A DNA stretch of 64,000 nucleotides from Acidobacteriaceae bacterium (GTDB taxonomy: Bacteria; Acidobacteriota; Terriglobia; Terriglobales; Acidobacteriaceae), in NCBI GenBank assembly GCA_003152695.1, contig PMAT01000093.1, positions 1-64,000 on the forward strand, in the 5' to 3' direction. Position numbers and translations under genes: made by a program. Shown piece after piece: positions 50,158 to 59,276 of the stretch; positions within the stretch are counted from its first letter, which is position 1, and each line of letters begins with the position of its first letter. The notes under the pieces are model-generated. The model was not told the DNA's origin and ran no database searches. It saw only the letters and a program-made list of their open reading frames with translations.

Positions 50158-52890
50158 ATGCGAATTCGCCGGCTACTACATGGCCGGAGAGGAAGCTTAT
50201 TCGTAACCGGGCTGAGCACTGCCTGCGTGATGCTCGCCTATGAAGCGACCAAGCAGGCGCTGCATCCCACGCTAAACATCTGGAGCTCACACTTCCTCAC
50301 CATCGGGTTCACAACGGGGCTTGCCGTAGCGCTCCGTTTCGTTCTCCAGCAACAAGAGGAACGGTCGCGGCGCGAGTTGAGCGCCGCGTCCCAAGCACGG
50401 CAGCGAGCCGAGGCCGAGCTTCGGCAAAGCGAAAACCGCATGGGGATGGCGATCGAGGCTGCCAGGATCGGTTTTTTCGACTGGGACACCATCCGTGATG
50501 AGCAGGTCTGGTCCAGCACCGCAAAACAGTTATTAGGGTTAAGCCCGGAGTCGCCGGCCAACCTCACGGTCCTGATGAATGCGGTGCATGCGGAAGATCG
50601 CGAGCCTTTGAGAAACAGCATAGCCAGCGTGACCCCGCAGAAACCGGATTTTGTTCATGAACATCGCGCCTGCTGGCGCGATGGCACGGTGCACTGGATT
50701 TGGGTAAAAGGACGGGGGTTCTTTGACCAGCAGGAGCGACTGGTCAAGATCTCGGGAATCGCGATGGACATCGACGAGCGCAAGCGGGCGGAGGAGGGGC
50801 TTCGCCTGCTGGCGACCGCCCTGGAAGAAGCGCCGAACGCGATCGTGCTTACCGACCACCAAGGCACCATCTTGTGGGTGAACCCCGCCTTCACCGAAAT
50901 GACCGGGTATACGGCAGACGAGGCGATTGGAAAGAATCCCGGCCTTTGGCGTTCTGATGAGCAGGATGCCGGGTTTTATGCGGCTTTGTGGAACACCATC
51001 GCCGCCGGAACGGTATGGCGTGGAGAAGTCGTCAACCGCAAGAAAGATGGCAGTCTCTACACCGAGGAAATGACGGTTGCGCCAGTCCGCTCCGCGGCCG
51101 GCGCCGTCAGCCACTACGTCGCCATCAAGCAGGATATTACGCAGCGGAAACTGGCCGAACAGGCGTTGCAGGACGCAGAGCAGAAGTATCGCAGCATTTT
51201 CGAGAACGCGGTGCTGGGCATTTTTCAAACCAATTTGGAGGGAGACTTTGTCAGCGTGAATCCGGCCCTGGCCCGATTGGGCGGTTATGATTCCCCCGAA
51301 GATTTTCTGAACCACGTCCCTGGCGCCGCCGAGATCTATGTCGACTTAAAACGCCGTGACGAACTGCGCGAGCTGCTGCTGGCGCAAAAGGTGGTGCGCG
51401 ATTTCGAAGTGGAGGTCAAGACCAAGGATGGGGCAAAACGAACCACTTCCATCAATGTGGGCGCCGTGGCGGACAGCGAGGGGAAGATTTTCTATCTCGA
51501 AGGCACCGTGCAGGACATCACCGAACGCAAGGCGGCCGAAGCGCGCGTCCAGTTCCTGGCCTATCACGATGCCCTGACCGGTCTACCAAATCGGGTGCTT
51601 TTCGAGGACCGGCTGGCCAAGGCCCTGGCTAATGCCCGCCGGCGCCAAGAACGGGTCGCCGTACTGTGGCTCGATCTGGATAACTTCAAAACCATTAATG
51701 ACTCTCTGGGACACTCGGTGGGCGACCTGCTGCTGAAGCTAGTCGGAGAACGTCTGCATCGGCATACCCGCGCCCAGGACACGGTGGCGAAGGTGGGAGG
51801 GGACGAGTTTGTATTCGCGTTGATTAACCCCGGTCACATCTCCCACGCAGCGGCGGCCGTAGAGCGGATCAGGCGAGTGGTGGCCCATGCCTTCGAGGTC
51901 CAGGGCCGTGTGCTCAATGTGACCTGCAGCATCGGTATCAGCCTCTTCCCCGACCATGGCGGCGACAGCGAAACCCTGCTCAAGAATGCCGATCAGGCCA
52001 TGTACTGCGCCAAGGAAAACGGGCGCAATAACTTTCGCTTCTTCACCTCGGAACTGAACGACCGGGCGATGGAACGCCTGACTTTGGAAAACAGCTTGCG
52101 AGTGGCCCTCGCGAATAAAGAACTCTTTCTCGTGTACCAGCCGCAACTGGAGATCGCCACCGGAAGGATTACGGGAGGGGAAGCGCTACTGCGTTGGCGC
52201 CACCCGGAGTTGGGACTGGTGGCGCCCGACCGGTTCATCCCGATTGCGGAAAACAGCGGCCTGATCATTCCCATCGGGGAATGGGTGCTCAAGACGGCCT
52301 GCACCCAGGCCCGTTGCTGGCAAGATCTGGGCCTTCCGGCTCTGCCCATCGCCGTCAACGTGTCCGCGGTCCAGCTTCAACAGGAGCACTTTCTCCGGCT
52401 TGTCCGGCGGGTGCTGGAGGAAACTGGTCTCGCCCCGCAGTACCTAGAACTGGAACTCACCGAAGGGGTGCTGTTCTCCAATTCCGGAAAAGCGCTGGCC
52501 GTGCTGCAAGAGCTGGCCGGCATGGGGTTGCCGCTGTCCATCGACGACTTCGGTGCAGGATATTCCAGCCTTAGTTATTTGCAAGATCTTCCCGTCTGCA
52601 AGTTGAAAATCGACCGTTCGTTTATGCGGGCCATGACGGTCAACCCCCGCGACGCCGCCATTACCGCCGCGGTGATCAGCATGGGACACAGCCTCAACCT
52701 GAAGGTGCTGGCCGAGGGTGTGGAGACCGAGGAACAGATGTCGTTCCTGCGGGCCCACGGTTGCGATGAAATTCAGGGGTTCTACTTTAGCCAGCCCTTG
52801 GAGGCCGACGCTTTTGCCGAGAAGGTACGGACCTCATGGCGGCAGCCAGATTTACCCCGCTTTGCGTCGAAACTTTTGCCGGCCACGTAA
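50158..52890 (+). CDS. PAS-GGDEF-EAL cyclic-di-GMP protein
   Basis: About 910 residues: two N-terminal membrane helices, a coiled segment, three PAS domains (about 85-460), a GGDEF domain with intact VGGDEFVFAL, and an EAL domain with GGEALLRWRHPELG, LELTEGVLF and DDFGAGYSSLSYLQ. Both catalytic motifs are complete, so cyclase and phosphodiesterase activity are both possible; which one dominates cannot be told. ATG 50158 has GGAAGG five bases before it, 108 bases after the response regulator. The C-terminus ends in unusual residues (FASKLLPAT) that overlap the gene remnant described at 52878-52985. Confidence 0.93.
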   Translation: MRIRRLLHGRRGSLFVTGLSTACVMLAYEATKQALHPTLNIWSSHFLTIGFTTGLAVALRFVLQQQEERSRRELSAASQARQRAEAELRQSENRMGMAIEAARIGFFDWDTIRDEQVWSSTAKQLLGLSPESPANLTVLMNAVHAEDREPLRNSIASVTPQKPDFVHEHRACWRDGTVHWIWVKGRGFFDQQERLVKISGIAMDIDERKRAEEGLRLLATALEEAPNAIVLTDHQGTILWVNPAFTEMTGYTADEAIGKNPGLWRSDEQDAGFYAALWNTIAAGTVWRGEVVNRKKDGSLYTEEMTVAPVRSAAGAVSHYVAIKQDITQRKLAEQALQDAEQKYRSIFENAVLGIFQTNLEGDFVSVNPALARLGGYDSPEDFLNHVPGAAEIYVDLKRRDELRELLLAQKVVRDFEVEVKTKDGAKRTTSINVGAVADSEGKIFYLEGTVQDITERKAAEARVQFLAYHDALTGLPNRVLFEDRLAKALANARRRQERVAVLWLDLDNFKTINDSLGHSVGDLLLKLVGERLHRHTRAQDTVAKVGGDEFVFALINPGHISHAAAAVERIRRVVAHAFEVQGRVLNVTCSIGISLFPDHGGDSETLLKNADQAMYCAKENGRNNFRFFTSELNDRAMERLTLENSLRVALANKELFLVYQPQLEIATGRITGGEALLRWRHPELGLVAPDRFIPIAENSGLIIPIGEWVLKTACTQARCWQDLGLPALPIAVNVSAVQLQQEHFLRLVRRVLEETGLAPQYLELELTEGVLFSNSGKALAVLQELAGMGLPLSIDDFGAGYSSLSYLQDLPVCKLKIDRSFMRAMTVNPRDAAITAAVISMGHSLNLKVLAEGVETEEQMSFLRAHGCDEIQGFYFSQPLEADAFAEKVRTSWRQPDLPRFASKLLPAT

Positions 52891-52985
52891 GGCAGGTTGG
52901 CGCGGTTCAGGTGGCCCAGCACTTCACGGCAGAGCGAGCGCATCTCCGCAGGGAAGTTGGGATGCAAGGAACTGCTGACCGGCGA
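52878..52985 (-). pseudogene. Remnant of a nucleotidyltransferase-like gene start
   Basis: On the minus strand the frame reads FPAEMRSLCREVLGHLNRANLPYVAG. This resembles the N-terminal helix and strand of small nucleotidyltransferase/aminoglycoside-adenylyltransferase-like proteins (usually followed by GGAYAL). After VAGK the similarity stops exactly where the GGDEF-EAL gene 3' end begins. Only about 36 codons are left, with no catalytic GS/DxD motif. Assignment is by eye and tentative. Confidence 0.4.
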
Positions 52986-53116
52986 TTCTTTTTCAGGCGC
53001 CACGGCTGAGGGTTGGATGAGGAAAATGCCGCCGGACGTTGTTGCGTGATGGAGAAAAAGCGTGGGCCCAGGCAATTCTCACCCGTGATGGACTACTGAC
53101 GACGGACTGGCTCGGC

Positions 53117-54790
53117 CTACTTCGCCGCCGCTTTCGCTTCAATGGTCAGTGGAACATCCAGTGTTCCAATCCGGCCGGAGAGGCGATCCATCACCCCCAG
53201 CCTGAGCTGATAGGAACCCGGCTTGAGCAACAATTCCCGATGCAACCCCACACCACTGCGCAAAAGCGCCTCCATCTGTGCGGGCGCAAGCGCAGGATGG
53301 AATCCCATCGAGAAGCTGTTCGACTGCTTGCCGCTGCCATCGTAGGCAACCGCAACAAACTGCACCAGCGGCGTCTTCTGCTTTTCTGTGCCTTCGGTGA
53401 ACGTTAGATCGTGGGCGTCGATGAACATTTCGATGGCCGTGGCTTGGCCCGGTCCCTGCGGCGGCGTCACCCGCGCTTTCATGATGAGCTGGGTCGAAAC
53501 CGGCACATTGGGTTGCATGGCGAGCGAGATCATGCGATCGGGATACTCCTTCGAACTGAGAGGATCAAGCAAGGCGTAGTAGCCGGTACGGTGAAGCAGC
53601 TTCAGATCGGGCCGGGCGGCTTTCACGGTAATCTTGCGGAACTTGCCGTCCCAGTTCTGGTTCGCCGGCCGATAGGCCAGGCTGTAATAGCTGGCTCCCG
53701 TCTGCATCGCGTTTGCAATCTCCGAATCCAGATCATTGCGGTTGACATAAGCGCGGCCGCCGGTCAGCTCGGCCATGTTTTTCAGGGTTTCTACGATGCT
53801 GATGTTTTCCCCATTCTGCCCGGAGAGCGTTTCATAGGATTGCGTCTGGTTGGGTGCGTAGATCTCGGAATCACGGGTAGAGCCGTCCGCAGTCATCATC
53901 ACCACGCCGCGCACATCGACCGGATAGACGGCGATGCGGGTAGCCGCCAACAGCGCAGCAACCTTCTGTAACTGGGGCGCGTTTCTTGCGGTGTCGAAGG
54001 GAAAACCTCCCGAAACCCAGATCAGGTTCTTGCGTCCCGGCAACACCGCCAGGGCGCGCGCCAGTTGGGTCAAGGCATCGAGCGTGTCCTGCGAGCGTGA
54101 TTCCAGCTTGCCTTGGTAGTCGTCGTCCAGAAATTGCACCAAACTGCGATAGGCTCTCGGGGCCTTCAACAGACCTGACTCCTTCAACTCACCGATCGTT
54201 CCCGACAGCTCCTTGTTATTGCTGTACGCCGGATTGGGTTTGGTCGAGATCTGCTGCGCCGCCGCAATCAGTTGATCGGAATCTTCGGTGAAGCCCTGCG
54301 CCATCCTCAGTTGCGACCCCAGCGTGAACAAGGCGACCCTTTTGCCGGGAGGAAGCTCTTTGAGGAAGTGCAGCATTTCATTCTTCGCGTAAACCAGGTG
54401 CTCACGGTCGCTATTCAGTAGATCGAAGAGCAGGACCGTCAGCGCGCCCGGCTCGGTGCGCACCGCGTAATTGGTGTAAACGTCCTTCGGCAGATTCAGC
54501 GGCGCAGGCACTGCCGTTGTCTTTGCGTCCGGACGCTCTTCATCGAAGCTAACGAGAGTCTGCGGCTTGCCGTCCTCCAGCACGGTAAAGTCCTGCTGCT
54601 TCAGATCGTGGACGGGTTCACGGTTGCCGTTGCTGACCACAACGTCAACCAGCACCAGGCGGCTGTTGGCCTTGAAGGTTGGAGCCGGCTGCGGCGAACT
54701 GCCGGTCGGCGCTGGCGGTACTTGCGCATACAGCACCGCTGTCCCCAGCAGCACCATCAGGAAGACGCGAGTTGGTTTGCGGCACGGCAT
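53117..54790 (-). CDS. VWFA-related acidobacterial protein
   Basis: The 557-residue protein has a signal peptide (VFLMVLLGTAVLYAQ). Then comes the Acidobacteriota-specific VWFA-related module: FKANSRLVLVDVVVSNGNREPVHDLKQQDFTVLEDGKPQTLVSFDEERPD, with ALTVLLFDLLNSDREHLVYAKNEML at the MIDAS position. The canonical DxSxS is replaced by DLLNS, so metal binding may differ. A further domain carries VWVSGGFPFDT-like strands and a C-terminal beta domain (residues 420-550). It is secreted or periplasmic; the function of the family is unknown. It is a good phylum marker. Confidence 0.93.
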   Translation of the reverse strand: MPCRKPTRVFLMVLLGTAVLYAQVPPAPTGSSPQPAPTFKANSRLVLVDVVVSNGNREPVHDLKQQDFTVLEDGKPQTLVSFDEERPDAKTTAVPAPLNLPKDVYTNYAVRTEPGALTVLLFDLLNSDREHLVYAKNEMLHFLKELPPGKRVALFTLGSQLRMAQGFTEDSDQLIAAAQQISTKPNPAYSNNKELSGTIGELKESGLLKAPRAYRSLVQFLDDDYQGKLESRSQDTLDALTQLARALAVLPGRKNLIWVSGGFPFDTARNAPQLQKVAALLAATRIAVYPVDVRGVVMMTADGSTRDSEIYAPNQTQSYETLSGQNGENISIVETLKNMAELTGGRAYVNRNDLDSEIANAMQTGASYYSLAYRPANQNWDGKFRKITVKAARPDLKLLHRTGYYALLDPLSSKEYPDRMISLAMQPNVPVSTQLIMKARVTPPQGPGQATAIEMFIDAHDLTFTEGTEKQKTPLVQFVAVAYDGSGKQSNSFSMGFHPALAPAQMEALLRSGVGLHRELLLKPGSYQLRLGVMDRLSGRIGTLDVPLTIEAKAAAK

Positions 54791-54899
54791 CGTCGCGGCC
54801 CACCCCTCGGGAATCTTAACCCAGCAGATCCGGCGGGAGGAGGAACATGAAAATCGGCTAGTGGACTAATTGTGTGCCGCTGTTAAGGGGACATCCGAC

Positions 54900-55298
54900 T
54901 CAACCAAAGTTGACAAATCGAGCGATTCCCATCAAGGCACAGAAAACTCCGGCTGCTGTGCCTAGAAAGCCTAGAACCTCCGCCATATCTCCTAAATAAT
55001 CGTCTAGGACGAACCTTGCGAGGACGGCAATAGTCCAGCATCCGGCGGCGCAAAGCAGCCATCCCCACCACGGAAGATCGGCAGGACTTATTGGGAAAGA
55101 GTCCATAGCGGAGTTAATTCCATGTTGCGAGCGCCACTCTTTCTCTTTCTCTGGTCGAATACCCTGAGCAAAGAGTAACTCCTGACTCCGGCTCTTACCA
55201 TCCGAAATCGCATCGTCCCAAATCGGGATTTTCCTTTCGGAATCTGCGGATTTCTCTTGACTTTTCGTTAGAACGATCACGTCGTCGATCGGCGCCAA
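54900..55298 (-). CDS. Membrane protein of unknown function, uncertain start
   Basis: Up to 132 residues. A hydrophilic N-terminal half (KSADSERKIPIWDDAISDGKSRSQELL) is followed by two membrane helices (WWGWLLCAAGCWTIAVLARFVL and VLGFLGTAAGVFCALMGIARFV). Only TTG 55298, or GTG and later starts, are available; SD signals are weak, and a shorter form from ATG 55106 would be just the two helices. GC content is lower than in the surroundings by inspection. No family was recognised. Confidence 0.55.
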   Translation of the reverse strand: MAPIDDVIVLTKSQEKSADSERKIPIWDDAISDGKSRSQELLFAQGIRPEKEKEWRSQHGINSAMDSFPISPADLPWWGWLLCAAGCWTIAVLARFVLDDYLGDMAEVLGFLGTAAGVFCALMGIARFVNFG

Positions 55299-55306
55299 GG
55301 ACCCGA

Positions 55307-55519
55307 TTAACTACTCTTCTTCTTCGGGACCTTGGCGCCCTTCTTGCGGGCTTCGGATAGGCCTATGGCGATTGCCTGTTTGCGGCTTTTGACGGTTCCG
55401 CCTTTCCCGCCCTTGCCGGACTTGAGCGTACCCTTTTTCCTGCGGCGCATCGCGCTGGCGACCGTCTTAGCTGCGGCTTTACCATACTTGCGGCTGGAAG
55501 CTTTTTTCTTAATTGGCAT
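55307..55519 (-). CDS. Small Lys-rich protein (DUF6496-like)
   Basis: The 70-residue protein is very basic (MPIKKKASSRKYGKAAAKTV, then MRRRKKGTLKSG) and ends GTVKSRKQAIAIGLSEARKKGAKVPKK. The closing SRKQAIAIGLSEARKKGAK block is the recognised signature of small DUF6496-type proteins, common on soil-bacterial chromosomes and plasmids. Function unknown; nucleic-acid binding is plausible. GGAG lies six bases before ATG 55519. Confidence 0.85.
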   Translation of the reverse strand: MPIKKKASSRKYGKAAAKTVASAMRRRKKGTLKSGKGGKGGTVKSRKQAIAIGLSEARKKGAKVPKKKSS

Positions 55520-55745
55520 ATGAGTCTCCAGCAACTTAGAAGGCTTCCCTTCGCAGCGAGTTGCGTGCGTCTTCCGTCGGGCGCATTGCCACGGTGCATC
55601 CTTCCTCGATTTTTCGCGCAGCTACCGACGAGGACTGCGAGCGGGCGATGGCGCTCTTTATCCGAGACTTGAAGAACACCGCCAAATCTCTCCGCACGCG
55701 GTGAGCGGGATGTGATGTCTGAATAACGCAGGCCTTACGTTTGCG

Positions 55746-56549
55746 TCACTGACTCTTGGCCTGTATCGAAAGCAGTTCGACCTCAAAAATGAGAGTGGCG
55801 TTGGGGCCAATGTCGGCGCCCGCGCCGCGGTCGCCATAGGCAAGTTGGGCGGGAATGAAGAGCTGCCACTTCGATCCCACGGGCATCAACTGCAGGACCT
55901 CGGTCCAACCTTTGATGACTCCATTCACGGGAAACGTCGCCGGTTGGCCGCGTTTGTAGGAGCTGTCAAATTCGGTGCCGTTGATGAGCGTGCCGCGGTA
56001 GTTGCAAACCACCGAATCGGTGGCCGCGGGCTTGGGCCCTGTGCCGGCTTGCAAGATTTTGTATTGCAGACCGCTGGGCAGCGTAACCACGCCTTCCTTA
56101 TTCTTGTTGGCGGCCAGAAATGTTTCACCTTCCGTCTTGTTGGAGGCGCCCATTTGCTGCGCCTTCTCCGCCTGCTTCTTGCGCGTCTCTTCCTGTAGTT
56201 GCATCAGCACGGCCCGAGCTTCCTCTTCGCTCAGCAGCGGCTTGCTGCCGGCAATCCCGTCCTTTAAACCTTGCAGCAGGACCGCTGGGTCAACGTCCAC
56301 CGCCTGCTTCTGCAGGTTGGTGCCTACATTCATCCCGATCGCATAGCTGATCTTGTCTTTCTGCGTCGTGAGGACAAGAGCCTTGGGTTTCGCCGCAGAT
56401 GTTTGCGGGGTCGTCGCCGCAGAAGTGTGTTGAGTTTTTGTTGCCGGAGTTTGTTGCGGGCTTGTGGGCGCAGTCTGCTGTCCCCATGCATTCGCAAGCA
56501 GCATTCCGGCCGCCAAGATACCGATCGCCGTGGTACGTGATTTCTTCAT
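55746..56549 (-). CDS. Periplasmic FKBP-type peptidyl-prolyl isomerase
   Basis: The 267-residue protein has a signal peptide (TAIGILAAGMLLANAWG) and a Gln/Thr/Ala-rich linker. The FKBP_N dimerisation domain follows (DKISYAIGMNVGTNLQKQAVDVDPAVLLQGLKDGI) and then a complete FKBP domain (TLPSGLQYKILQAGTGPKPAATDSVVCNYRGTLINGTEFDSSY, GWTEVLQLMPVGSKWQLFIPAQLAYG). It catalyses cis/trans isomerisation of Xaa-Pro bonds of exported proteins, like FkpA/Mip. It is monocistronic. Confidence 0.95.
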   Translation of the reverse strand: MKKSRTTAIGILAAGMLLANAWGQQTAPTSPQQTPATKTQHTSAATTPQTSAAKPKALVLTTQKDKISYAIGMNVGTNLQKQAVDVDPAVLLQGLKDGIAGSKPLLSEEEARAVLMQLQEETRKKQAEKAQQMGASNKTEGETFLAANKNKEGVVTLPSGLQYKILQAGTGPKPAATDSVVCNYRGTLINGTEFDSSYKRGQPATFPVNGVIKGWTEVLQLMPVGSKWQLFIPAQLAYGDRGAGADIGPNATLIFEVELLSIQAKSQ

Positions 56550-56594
56550 CCAGCTATTGTCACATTCGACCGCCGCCTCCGCAAACCCGCGGGT

Positions 56595-58388
56595 TTACTC
56601 TTCGGGCGGAGTTTGGTCTGCCTTCTCCTTTGCGTCCTTCTCCGCCGCTTCGGCGCCGGGCATGATGTTGGTCAGCGGCGCCCTACACTGCTCCTCCAGT
56701 TCCGGATGCGGCAAGGGCTTGCGCGGCAGCATCTGGTCGCGCATGGCGGTGTTGTACACAAAAATGGCTTCCACCACCGCGGCCTGCGCCAGGTCCTCGG
56801 GTTGCAGGCGTTCGTAGGTGTCCATGTTCGAGTGGTGCGTGCGCGAGCCGTAATCGAGCGGGTCCTGGATAAACTGGAATCCCGGAATGCCGACTGCGTC
56901 GAACGCTTCGTGATCGGTGCCTCCGGTATTGCGCATGGTCAGCGTGTTGACGCCAAGGTCGTTGAGCGGCTCAATCCATTGCGCGAAGATCGGCGCGATG
57001 GCCGCATTCTCCTGCAAGTAAACGCCGCGGATTTTTCCTGTGCCGTTGTCCACGTTGAAGTAGCCGGAGATCTTCTGCTGATCGGGTTTGGGCTGCACCG
57101 GGCCGGCAGGTTTGCGTATCCACTCCGGCAGCTTGAGCTGGTCGGGAGCGGTGGACAGAGGCACATTGCCGAAATGCTGCTTGACGTAACCGTAGGAACC
57201 GAACTCGCCTTCTTCCTCGCCCGTCCACAATGCCACGCGGATGGTGCGACGCGGCTTCACCTGCAGCGTGTTGAGGATGCGCATCACCTCCATGGCGACA
57301 ACCGTGCCTGCGCCATTGTCGGTTGCGCCCGTACCAGAAGCCCACGAATCCAGATGCCCGCCCACCATGACAACTTCGTCTTTCAGCTTCGGATCGGTGC
57401 CGGGGATTTCCGCGACGGTGTCGTAGCCGTGTTCGTGGTCGCCGGTAAATTTGGTGTCCACGTTCATCTCGAGGGTGACCGGGACGCGCGCCTTCAGAAG
57501 GCGATATACGCGGCCATAATTCTCAATGGCCATCACCACCAAAGGGAGCGGATTGGCGTGCTCCCGTTTGTATGCCTCCCAGCCAAAGCCGGCGCCGCTG
57601 TCGTCGAAGATGGTCCCGCCAGAACCTCCACCATCGCGGCCGTCGCGGCTTGGGGTGATGACCGCCAGGGCATGCTCGTCCGCCAGAAACTGTCCGACCT
57701 TCCGGCGCAGCTCCAGGCGCTTCATGTACTGCTCGATGAAGTCCCGGCCGCGCGGCTTGATTGGATACTCGGTAAGCTTCTTCAGTTCGGCGTCGTCCAG
57801 GCGCACCCAGAGGGGTTTTTCGACGGGAGGCACGTCGCGCATGGAGCCATACAGCACGATCTTTCCAGCCAGTTTGCCCTTGTATTTATCGAGGTCCTTA
57901 GCTTCGTTCACGTCGATCCAGATCGCGGGCGCATTGATCGCGCCATTCGTCGCAGGAGACCACGGCGCTGACTGGGCGATGAATACCGCGGTGTCGGGCG
58001 CCGTCATGCGCACCCAGGTATTGAGTTGCTGCCAGCCCATGCCGAACTCGCCCCAGTCCTCGAGGTGCGCGTTGCTGCAGCCCATCGCGGTGAACTGATC
58101 GCGCGTCCACTCATTGGCGTGTTTCAGGTTGGCCGAGCCGGTCAAGCGCGGCCCGATATCGTCGTCCAGCGCGGAGGCATACTCCATCACATGGGAGTGG
58201 CCGAGGCCTTCGTCGCGAATGCGCTGATACATACCGTAATCGAGGGTCTCACGCTGCGGTTGAGGCTGATCGTAGGACGGCTGGTTCGCATCGGCCGCGG
58301 TTTTCGATTTGTTGGCTGCAGCGACGGAGAGAGTAAGAGCGAAACCAATCAGGAGAGAGAAGCAGGCACGGAAGTATCGACATGGCAT
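56595..58388 (-). CDS. Exported M28 family metallopeptidase
   Basis: The 597-residue protein has a signal peptide (FRACFSLLIGFALTLSVAAA), an N-terminal region, an inserted PA domain (about residues 130-290) and an M28 catalytic domain. The latter has MVGGHLDSWASGTGATDNGAG (His, bridging Asp), LWTGEEEGEFGS (two Glu) and DHEAFDAVGIPGFQF plus THHSNMDTYERL (last His). It is a two-zinc aminopeptidase/carboxypeptidase, periplasmic or secreted. The start at 58388 (MPCRYFRAC) gives a normal signal peptide; the frame is open 24 codons further. Confidence 0.93.
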   Translation of the reverse strand: MPCRYFRACFSLLIGFALTLSVAAANKSKTAADANQPSYDQPQPQRETLDYGMYQRIRDEGLGHSHVMEYASALDDDIGPRLTGSANLKHANEWTRDQFTAMGCSNAHLEDWGEFGMGWQQLNTWVRMTAPDTAVFIAQSAPWSPATNGAINAPAIWIDVNEAKDLDKYKGKLAGKIVLYGSMRDVPPVEKPLWVRLDDAELKKLTEYPIKPRGRDFIEQYMKRLELRRKVGQFLADEHALAVITPSRDGRDGGGSGGTIFDDSGAGFGWEAYKREHANPLPLVVMAIENYGRVYRLLKARVPVTLEMNVDTKFTGDHEHGYDTVAEIPGTDPKLKDEVVMVGGHLDSWASGTGATDNGAGTVVAMEVMRILNTLQVKPRRTIRVALWTGEEEGEFGSYGYVKQHFGNVPLSTAPDQLKLPEWIRKPAGPVQPKPDQQKISGYFNVDNGTGKIRGVYLQENAAIAPIFAQWIEPLNDLGVNTLTMRNTGGTDHEAFDAVGIPGFQFIQDPLDYGSRTHHSNMDTYERLQPEDLAQAAVVEAIFVYNTAMRDQMLPRKPLPHPELEEQCRAPLTNIMPGAEAAEKDAKEKADQTPPEE

Positions 58389-58573
58389 CGGGCGAAGTAC
58401 TCCATTCGAGATAAAAATTTCCAATGTTGCAGAGTAGCAGATGAAGAAACGGCGCACCATGCGCGTTCACGGTTCGATGCTGGGTCCGGATTGTAGTACC
58501 GAACGCCTTGATCCCAGGTTAGCCCGACAGACGGGCGAACCTGGGACACCAAGCGGTTAGGTTGAGATGCTGC

Positions 58574-59107
58574 TTACTTGCCAAAGTTGAACATTATGCC
58601 GGTCGAGAGCCGGATGTTGTTCTGACTAGTGCTGAAGTGTTGCGTCCGCAGCCAGTCCACCTGGGCAAGGCGGACTCCAAAATGCTCGCCGACCGGAAGG
58701 TCGAGTCCACCGCCAAATGCCATGGCAAATGCAGTGTTGCCGCCCGAGGCTCCCGTGGTAGACGCATTAATGTGGTTACCACCAAATAGCGCGTGGAAAA
58801 ACGGCGCAACGTGCTCTGTCCGATAGGTCAGGGTGGGCCCGAACAGGAAACTGTAGTCATGGAGTGTAACGTGGTTCGGCGAGCCGTAATAGCCGCCAAA
58901 ATCCCCCGTGATTCCCAGCCACTTGTTGAAGTTCACACTGCCCTGTCCATTCCAGCCGTTCAAGCTTTTCCGGCCGGACAGGCCCGATGTATCCACGCTC
59001 AGGTAAGAATACCCGCCGAAGACTTGACCACGTGGAAAGTCGTCCTGTGCCAGAAGTGGCAGGGCACCCATAAGCAGGATTCCAAGCATCACGATGTATT
59101 TGTTCAT
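58574..59107 (-). CDS. Outer-membrane beta-barrel protein (OmpA-like N-terminal type)
   Basis: The 177-residue protein has a signal peptide (YIVMLGILLMGALPLLAQ). Eight or so amphipathic strands follow: VFGGYSYLSVDTSG, LGITGDFGGYYG, SFLFGPTLTYR, APFFHALFGGNHINA, AFAMAFGGGLDLPVGEHFGVRLAQVDWLRT and RLSTGIMFNFGK, the last a typical C-terminal strand ending aromatic-Gly-Lys. No peptidoglycan-binding domain. ATG 59107 follows GGAGGAA. Role unknown. Confidence 0.88.
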   Translation of the reverse strand: MNKYIVMLGILLMGALPLLAQDDFPRGQVFGGYSYLSVDTSGLSGRKSLNGWNGQGSVNFNKWLGITGDFGGYYGSPNHVTLHDYSFLFGPTLTYRTEHVAPFFHALFGGNHINASTTGASGGNTAFAMAFGGGLDLPVGEHFGVRLAQVDWLRTQHFSTSQNNIRLSTGIMFNFGK

Positions 59108-59276
59108 TGTTCCTCCATAGTCACCCGGTGCGGCACCTCTCGCTCCGGACAAGGCACATCCGAATCGAGGGCAGCCAGAATCGACGCACTGGGCAACCCA
59201 GTTAGGGTTAAAAGTTCAACCTGACCATAGCATTTGCGAGCAGCCTTTGACTGTGATGTGTGATGGGAGTTTCCGT

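Noticed and set aside
53117-54790. Canonical integrin-like VWA metal site in the VWFA-related protein
   Set aside because: The expected DxSxS reads DLLNS, so I call the family but not a working MIDAS.
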